In this document: positions 1-4,101 of the stretch, piece after piece
How positions within the stretch are numbered: position 1 is the first letter of the stretch
Layout of the letters: each line of letters starts with the position of its first letter
NCBI GenBank assembly: GCA_017609145.1
Contig: JAFCEM010000045.1
Span: forward strand, 1-5,838
Direction of reading: 5' to 3'
Source of the DNA: Candidatus Aenigmatarchaeota archaeon
GTDB lineage: Archaea > Aenigmatarchaeota > Aenigmatarchaeia > QMZP01
DNA: 5,838 nt
Position numbers and translations under genes: made by a program
The notes under the pieces: generated by a model
Database searches by the model: none
What the model saw: only the letters and a program-made list of their open reading frames with translations
What the model was told of the DNA's origin: nothing

Positions 1-12
1 TGGGTGCGGGGC

Positions 13-855
13 ATGGTATTTGAACTGGCGCTGGGTATCGGAGTCGTCATTACTATTATAGCCTTTCTTACAGAGTACATGGACTCTACCCTCGGGATGG
101 GATATGGTACAACCCTGACACCACTACTACTTTTATTCGGTTTCGAGCCCATGCAGATTGTTCCAGCAATCCTGCTGTCAGAGCTCGTCACAGGGATGCT
201 TGCAGGATTTACCCACCATTCGGCAGGTAATGTTGATTTCAGACCAAAAACCATGAACATTAAAAAGATAGCAAAGACGCTTAGGAGAATTGGAGTAACC
301 GAGAGCTTTAAGAAAGGTATTCCAATGCACCTCAAGGTGGTTCTGCTTATATCAGCCTGCAGCATAGCAGGGGCCCTGATTGCCGTGTTCCTTGCGGTCA
401 GACTCACGAGTTTTTATCTCAAACTTTATATAGGCATCCTGATACTGGTCATAGGGATTGTTATGCTGACTACGCTGAACAAAAAATACGGGTTTTCATG
501 GAAGAAAATAACGTTCCTGGGCTCCGTAGCTTCTTTCAACAAAGGGATGAGCGGGGGTGGTTATGGCCCTGTTGTTACAGGTGGGCAGATACTCTCCGGA
601 CTTGAGGGGAAAAACGCAGTTGGCATTACATCATTATCTGAGGGACTTACATGCCTCGTTGCCCTTTTTGCCTATCTGTTTGTCGGTGGTGTAGCTGACT
701 GGAAACTGGCGCCATACCTCATAATCGGTGGCATAGCATCCGTGCCCCTTTCTACATACTCGGTAAAGAGAATCAGAACAAGGACACTGCGAACAGCAAT
801 AGGATTCATTACTGTTATACTCGGATGGATTACCCTCGTAAAATTAATCCTGTAG
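13..855 (+). CDS. TauE/SafE (TSUP) family membrane permease
   Basis: Predicted integral membrane transporter of the TauE/SafE family, whose members move sulfite, sulfonates or other organic anions; the substrate here cannot be told. The 280-residue protein has the family's two-repeat form: a Gly-rich turn G28-M-G-Y-G32 followed by a Pro-Leu-rich helix, and a second copy around N176-K-G-M-S-G-G-G-Y-G185-P. Hydrophobic segments lie near residues 2-20, 34-44, 49-66, 107-129, 131-152, 200-222, 232-250 and 258-280. Between the first and second halves is a basic hydrophilic loop (77-106), longer than in compact family members. The H68-H69-S-A-G-N-V-D stretch after the third segment is typical of one TSUP subgroup, from memory. 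ATG at 13 is chosen because it puts the first membrane helix at the N-terminus; GTG at 4 is in frame, and the frame is still open at base 1, so a longer start outside the window is possible. A hairpin follows the stop by 3 bases. Confidence 0.85.
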   Translation: MVFELALGIGVVITIIAFLTEYMDSTLGMGYGTTLTPLLLLFGFEPMQIVPAILLSELVTGMLAGFTHHSAGNVDFRPKTMNIKKIAKTLRRIGVTESFKKGIPMHLKVVLLISACSIAGALIAVFLAVRLTSFYLKLYIGILILVIGIVMLTTLNKKYGFSWKKITFLGSVASFNKGMSGGGYGPVVTGGQILSGLEGKNAVGITSLSEGLTCLVALFAYLFVGGVADWKLAPYLIIGGIASVPLSTYSVKRIRTRTLRTAIGFITVILGWITLVKLIL

Positions 856-858
856 ATA

Positions 859-878
859 CTGTTTTGTGGACAAAACAG
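859..878. repeat. Perfect 9-bp inverted repeat between the permease and aIF5B
   Basis: The arms CTGTTTTGT and ACAAAACAG are exact reverse complements separated by GG. The repeat begins 3 bases after the permease stop codon and ends 21 bases before the TATA box of aIF5B. It could fold as a 3' hairpin on the permease mRNA, or serve as a two-fold operator for a dimeric regulator upstream of the aIF5B promoter. No T-run follows it, so it is not a bacterial-type intrinsic terminator. The symmetry is seen directly; the function is inferred. Confidence 0.6.
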
Positions 879-899
879 CGCTTCTCACCACTTAATACC

Positions 900-907
900 T
901 TTAAAAG
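900..907 (+). promoter_or_regulatory. TATA box (TTTAAAAG) for aIF5B
   Basis: An AT-rich octamer in an otherwise mixed spacer. Archaeal TATA boxes are centred about 25-27 bases before transcription start, which predicts a start near 928-931, just ahead of the aIF5B start codons. The mRNA would have a leader of about ten bases or none. No clear purine-rich BRE is visible. Confidence 0.55.
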
Positions 908-928
908 CTTCTGGTGAACTATTATTAT

Positions 929-935
929 GGGTGAT
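929..935 (+). promoter_or_regulatory. Ribosome-binding site GGGTGAT deciding the aIF5B start
   Basis: GGTGAT is complementary to the conserved archaeal 16S rRNA 3' end. It ends 4 bases before ATG 940. The same core, with 3- and 5-base spacing, precedes the genes starting at 2970 and 3578. This favours ATG 940 over GTG 931 and ATG 934, which overlap the site itself. If transcription starts at 931 or later, the site would be lost and a leaderless start at 931 or 934 would be favoured instead. Confidence 0.5.
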
Positions 936-939
936 GGAA

Positions 940-2682
940 ATGCTAAGGTCCCCGATTTTGACTATCCTTGGTCATGTCGACCACGGGAAAACAACTCTTC
1001 TGGATTATATCAGGGGAACCGCCGTCGCCAAGAATGAAGCTGGACAGATTACCCAGTCAATAGGGGCAACCAACATTCTCATTGATACCATAAAGAAAAC
1101 GTGCGGTCCGCTGTTCGGACAGATAAAGGAAAAGATAACCATCCCCGGCCTTCTTATCATTGACACTCCCGGGCATGAGGCATTCACCACATTAAGGAAA
1201 AGGGGCGGTTCGATAGCCGACCTCGCCATTCTTGTCATAGACATTAACGAGGGCTTCCAGCCCCAGACAGAGGAATCCCTCAATTTCCTGAAGCAGTTCA
1301 GGACGCCATTCGTTGTCGCCCTGACGAAGATAGACAGGCTGGCAGGCTGGAACCAGCACAGTGATTCACCCTTCCTGACGTCCTACAACAGCCAGAGCAG
1401 GAGGGTGCAGGACGAGCTCGAGGAAAAGAGCTACAGGATTATAGGCGAGCTGGCAAGCCGGGGCTTCGAGGCCGAAAGATACGACCGCGTCTCTGACTAT
1501 ACAAAGCAGATAGCAATAGTGCCCGTTTCCGGCATAACCGGAGAGGGCATACCCGACCTTCTGATGGTCCTGACAGGCATTGCGCAAAGATTCATGGAAG
1601 GCGGTCTGAAGGTCTGCAGAGGTGAGGGCAAAGGCACGGTTCTTGAGGTGAATGATTTCAAGGGCCTGGGGACGACCATAGATGTCATACTCTACGATGG
1701 TGAAATAAGAAAGGGCGACTATGTTGTCATAGGCGACCCAACATCGCAGCAGGGTTTTTTCTCCGCAAAGATCAAGGCGCTGCTCGAGCCCGAACCCCTG
1801 AAGGAGCTGCGGGTCGAGAAGACTTTCAGGAAGGTCGATTGTGTGTGCGCAGCAGCTGGCATAAAGATAGCCGCGCCCGGGCTCAGGGACGTTGTAGCGG
1901 GTTCCCCGCTCAGGGCAGTGAGGAATAAGAAAGACGTCGAGAAGGTTGCCGGTGACATCAGGCAGGAAATAAGCGAGGTTGAAATAGAGACTGACAACAA
2001 AGGAGCCATACTGAAGGCGGACACACTCGGAGGTCTGGAGGCCCTGATAAAGACGCTGAAGGACTACAATATACCAGTCAGAAAGGCGATTGTTGGCAAT
2101 GTCACGAAGGCTGATATACTTGAGCTCAGGGTGATGGAAGAGCCCGTCATATTCGCGTTCGGTGTGGGCATACCACCGGAAGTCAGAAAGCTTGCAGGGG
2201 ACAACAAGGTAATGATATTCCATTCAGACATAATCTACAGGCTTCTCGAAGACTACCAGAAGTGGGTGCAGGACAGGAAAAAGAAGGCCGAGGAGGATAT
2301 GATAGAAAGCGTCACGAGGCCCTGCAGGGTTCGCGTGCTGCCCGGGTACGTGTTCAGGCAGTGCAACCCGGCTGTTTTCGGGGTCGAGATAATTGCCGGT
2401 ACAATGAAGCCAGGTTTTGAGCTCATGAAGAACAATAACAGTGTGGGCACCGTCAAGGAGTTGCAGATGCGCGGGGAAAATGTACACGAGGCAACGGCAG
2501 GGGACAGGGTTGCGCTTTCCATTGCGGACGTGACGGTGGGCAAGGAAGTAAAGGAAGGCGACACACTCGAGACGCACCTGAGCGAGAAGGACCTTGAGAT
2601 TCTTGATAAAATAAGGAACATGCTTAGGGATGACGAGAAGGATATGCTCGAAGAGGCAAAATCCAAGGCAAAACGGGCATAA
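940..2682 (+). CDS. infB: Translation initiation factor aIF5B (IF2/eIF5B GTPase)
   Basis: Ribosome-dependent GTPase of the cytoplasm that promotes subunit joining and initiator tRNA placement. The 580-residue product is the usual length for archaeal aIF5B, lacks the long N-terminal extension of eIF5B, and has no intein. G domain: G1 G11-H-V-D-H-G-K-T-T19, switch I I37-T-Q-S-I-G-A-T44, G3 D75-T-P-G-H-E80 with the catalytic His79, G4 T129-K-I-D132, G5 near S197-G198. Beta-barrel domain II begins about residue 231 (K-G-T-V-L-E-V), domain III spans about 345-440 (A-D-T-L-G-G-L-E-A-L), and domain IV begins about 461. A charged Lys/Glu tail ends the protein. In switch I the common Gly-Ile-Thr-Gln-His is Gln-Ile-Thr-Gln-Ser, a mild variant. 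ATG 940 is chosen for the GGTGAT site 4 bases upstream; in-frame GTG 931 and ATG 934 would add three or two residues. Arginine is AGG in 23 of about 35 codons. It has its own promoter and is probably monocistronic. Confidence 0.97.
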   Translation: MLRSPILTILGHVDHGKTTLLDYIRGTAVAKNEAGQITQSIGATNILIDTIKKTCGPLFGQIKEKITIPGLLIIDTPGHEAFTTLRKRGGSIADLAILVIDINEGFQPQTEESLNFLKQFRTPFVVALTKIDRLAGWNQHSDSPFLTSYNSQSRRVQDELEEKSYRIIGELASRGFEAERYDRVSDYTKQIAIVPVSGITGEGIPDLLMVLTGIAQRFMEGGLKVCRGEGKGTVLEVNDFKGLGTTIDVILYDGEIRKGDYVVIGDPTSQQGFFSAKIKALLEPEPLKELRVEKTFRKVDCVCAAAGIKIAAPGLRDVVAGSPLRAVRNKKDVEKVAGDIRQEISEVEIETDNKGAILKADTLGGLEALIKTLKDYNIPVRKAIVGNVTKADILELRVMEEPVIFAFGVGIPPEVRKLAGDNKVMIFHSDIIYRLLEDYQKWVQDRKKKAEEDMIESVTRPCRVRVLPGYVFRQCNPAVFGVEIIAGTMKPGFELMKNNNSVGTVKELQMRGENVHEATAGDRVALSIADVTVGKEVKEGDTLETHLSEKDLEILDKIRNMLRDDEKDMLEEAKSKAKRA

Positions 2683-2699
2683 AACAACCCACCGTTAGC

Positions 2700-2707
2700 T
2701 TTATAAA
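2700..2707 (+). promoter_or_regulatory. TATA box (TTTATAAA) for the three-gene cassette
   Basis: A consensus-like archaeal box A, 17 bases after the aIF5B stop codon. Its centre predicts a transcript start near 2729-2731, matching GTG 2731 or giving a leader of about ten bases for ATG 2740. It implies that the small-gene operon is transcribed independently of aIF5B. The T/A-rich stretch just downstream (about 2709-2730) could also help to terminate aIF5B transcription, but no clean T-run is present. Confidence 0.65.
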
Positions 2708-2739
2708 CCCATTTATGTTACTATTTATTAGTGAATATT

Positions 2740-2973
2740 ATGGCAGAAGACATTATTCTCAGATGCTGCATCTGCAAGAGGGCAGAGAAAGAGCCTGTGA
2801 AGGGTTCTCTGTTTAGTGATACTTATCTTTCAGAAAAATGCTTTAAAAATTATTATGGAGATAGTCTTGATGCAAGCGGTTTTAATTTCCCACACAAGAC
2901 ATGTGATGACTTATTCGGCCCATATGATGATAACGGGCAAATAATGACAATGAAGAAAGAGGTGATAGAATGA
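2740..2973 (+). CDS. Small Cys-rich hypothetical protein, possible zinc binder
   Basis: I do not recognise this 77-residue protein (ATG start). It opens M-A-E-D-I-I-L-R then C9-C-I-C12, with a further Cys34 in L-S-E-K-C-F-K-N-Y-Y-G-D and a late H52-K-T-C55. The layout C-x2-C, then L-S-x-x-C followed by aromatic residues, recalls short zinc-knuckle modules ending in Ser-His-Gly-x-Cys-x-x-Cys. Here the expected third Cys is replaced (Leu31/Ser32 region), so a normal four-Cys site is incomplete unless Cys10, His52 or Cys55 takes part. There is no membrane segment or signal peptide, and the tail is acidic. In-frame GTG 2731 would add three residues and sits at the predicted transcript start, so it is a real alternative. 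The stop overlaps the next gene's ATG as ATGA, so the two are probably translationally coupled. It is first in a three-gene operon. The reading frame is supported by its operon position and the coupled ribosome site. Confidence 0.7.
   Translation: MAEDIILRCCICKRAEKEPVKGSLFSDTYLSEKCFKNYYGDSLDASGFNFPHKTCDDLFGPYDDNGQIMTMKKEVIE
2959..2966 (+). promoter_or_regulatory. Ribosome-binding site GAGGTGAT for the second cassette gene
   Basis: An eight-base match to the complement of the archaeal 16S rRNA 3' end, 3 bases before ATG 2970 and inside the end of the preceding gene. It fixes the start at 2970 and supports coupled translation. Confidence 0.75.
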
Positions 2974-3566
2974 TAGCAGAAGCCGTGTATAACCTGTATA
3001 AAACATTAGACAATGATTGGACGGAAAGAAGAAAGAAAAACTGGGAGACAAAGAAAGGGGAAATTACCATCAGAGAAGTTGGACGTAGCACCCGGATTGA
3101 AAATGTTGACGGCAATTACGTTGACCCCGAGGGAGATAACATTGCCATATTCGATGAAGGTACGAACACTGCAATCATACCCAATTTCAGCAACATTTCC
3201 TTATATATGAAAGGCGTTCCTTCCCATGTAAGGGATTTTTTCAAAGCCTATGTAATAGACCCGCTGCGTCGCTATGTTCTCGGGCACGAAATACAAGTGG
3301 AAGCTTACATGAACCCCCAAACAGAAAGAGAGCATTCCCTTTATGAGCGCGAATATCTTGAAAGCCTGAGAGAAAGCGGCCAGATGCTGACTTACTTGGT
3401 GGGCCTGTCAACACACAAGCTGAGACTTAAGTACGGAGACAGGACAGGATTCTCAAGCGGAATCAGAACATATCTTGACGACAAAATCAGGAAGTACGCT
3501 AAAGTTATTGAGAAGATAGAGCCCATGGTAGAGCTGGCCCTGGAGCCGGTTCCGGGGGCGGTGTGA
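2970..3566 (+). CDS. Hypothetical protein, second gene of the cassette, isolated His-Glu motif
   Basis: I do not recognise this 198-residue protein. It looks soluble, with no signal peptide or clear membrane helix. The N-terminal third is charged (D-W-T-E-R-R-K-K near 15-22) and likely helical. The middle (about 56-80) has alternating hydrophobic residues suggesting beta strands (N-I-A-I-F-D, T-A-I-I-P-N-F). Then comes a helical region with R-D-F-F-K-A-Y-V-I-D-P-L-R-R-Y-V-L-G followed by H106-E-I-Q-V-E111, and an acidic E119-R-E-H122 run. H106-E107 after a hydrophobic helix resembles the start of an HExxH zinc-protease helix, but the second His is Val110, so a metallopeptidase is only a weak possibility. 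The C-terminal half is mostly helical and charged. The start is fixed by GAGGTGAT and the ATGA overlap. Arginine codons are 7 AGA, 3 AGG and 5 CGN, unlike aIF5B and MCM. Confidence 0.75.
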   Translation: MIAEAVYNLYKTLDNDWTERRKKNWETKKGEITIREVGRSTRIENVDGNYVDPEGDNIAIFDEGTNTAIIPNFSNISLYMKGVPSHVRDFFKAYVIDPLRRYVLGHEIQVEAYMNPQTEREHSLYEREYLESLRESGQMLTYLVGLSTHKLRLKYGDRTGFSSGIRTYLDDKIRKYAKVIEKIEPMVELALEPVPGAV

Positions 3567-3572
3567 GGTGAT
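3565..3572 (+). promoter_or_regulatory. Ribosome-binding site GAGGTGAT for the third cassette gene
   Basis: The same octamer as before the second gene, overlapping that gene's stop codon and ending 5 bases before ATG 3578. An ATG inside it (3571) opens only a six-codon frame, so 3578 is the start. Confidence 0.75.
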
Positions 3573-3577
3573 GAGAT

Positions 3578-4030
3578 ATGTTTTGGATTGAGCTTGACCC
3601 TTCAAACTGGGAAAAATATGTAGCGCCTAGTACAATATATTTAGGTCCGAGAGCAACTGTTTACTTCCAGACAGCAGACGTAAGGATAGACCCGGAAACA
3701 GGTGAGTGGGAAATCACTGGTGTGCGTGAACAAAAAGGCACATGGCCAATTCTGCCTTCAATGTACCCATCCTGGATTGGCAAAGGTATTTTTAATTTCA
3801 TCTCGGACAAAACAGTAGGAAAATTTTTGAAGTGGCTTGACATAGAAGAAAATCCTCTAAGGCTTGAATATCACATAGGTAAGGAAGATACAAAGGTAAA
3901 GGAAAAACTTCCGAATGCCAATGACATAAAAAAAGGTAATGTTTTGGGAACCAGAAAAAAATCAATGCCCGGGCTTGGGAAATATCCTAATTCCAAGTCG
4001 CTTGACAATCTTTACCTTCACGACTGTTAG
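3578..4030 (+). CDS. Hypothetical protein, third gene of the cassette
   Basis: I do not recognise this 150-residue protein. It begins M-F-W-I-E-L-D-P-S-N-W and is rich in Trp (seven, near 3, 11, 49, 61, 66 and 86 among others) and in Pro and Gly. Residues about 20-50 look like beta strands (T-V-Y-F-Q-T-A-D-V-R-I-D, then G-E-W-E-I-T-G-V-R). A G-I-F-N-F-I-S-D-K segment and a short helix F-L-K-W-L-D follow near 70-87. The C-terminal 50 residues are Lys/Asn-rich and probably flexible, ending in Cys. There is no signal peptide, membrane segment or recognised catalytic motif. The start is set by GAGGTGAT 5 bases upstream. It lies 11 bases after the second gene, so the two are probably co-transcribed, and a shared process is inferred only from that. 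Nothing shows truncation. Confidence 0.7.
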   Translation: MFWIELDPSNWEKYVAPSTIYLGPRATVYFQTADVRIDPETGEWEITGVREQKGTWPILPSMYPSWIGKGIFNFISDKTVGKFLKWLDIEENPLRLEYHIGKEDTKVKEKLPNANDIKKGNVLGTRKKSMPGLGKYPNSKSLDNLYLHDC

Positions 4031-4073
4031 CCGCAAGTATCAGCCAGAAAACACAAAAACAAACATTTAGGAA

Positions 4074-4081
4074 TTTAAATC
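4074..4081 (+). promoter_or_regulatory. TATA-like box (TTTAAATC) for MCM, leaderless transcript predicted
   Basis: This box lies in the 71-base spacer after the cassette, whose first part is A/C-rich. Its first base is 28 bases before ATG 4102, so transcription should begin at or within a few bases of the start codon. No GGTGAT-like site precedes the ATG, which fits leaderless translation. A GGAA just before the box could be part of a BRE. Confidence 0.55.
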
Positions 4082-4101
4082 TCACTTCCATTTCTATAAA
4101 C

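Noticed and set aside
1366..2223. 285-codon open frame on the - strand inside aIF5B
   Set aside because: It lies wholly opposite a highly conserved gene with all its GTPase motifs. The product has no recognisable domain and no promoter or ribosome site, so it is an antisense shadow of the AGG/CTC-rich codon use.
2253..2687. 144-codon - strand frame opposite the aIF5B C-terminus
   Set aside because: The Ser/Phe-rich product mirrors the charged aIF5B tail, with no independent coding signal.
2709..2730. T/A-rich stretch as a terminator of aIF5B
   Set aside because: It has no run of five or more T and lies between a TATA box and its start codon, so promoter composition explains it as well.
3013..3210. 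65-codon + strand frame inside the second cassette gene
   Set aside because: It overlaps a gene with a strong ribosome site and a coupled start; it has no site of its own.
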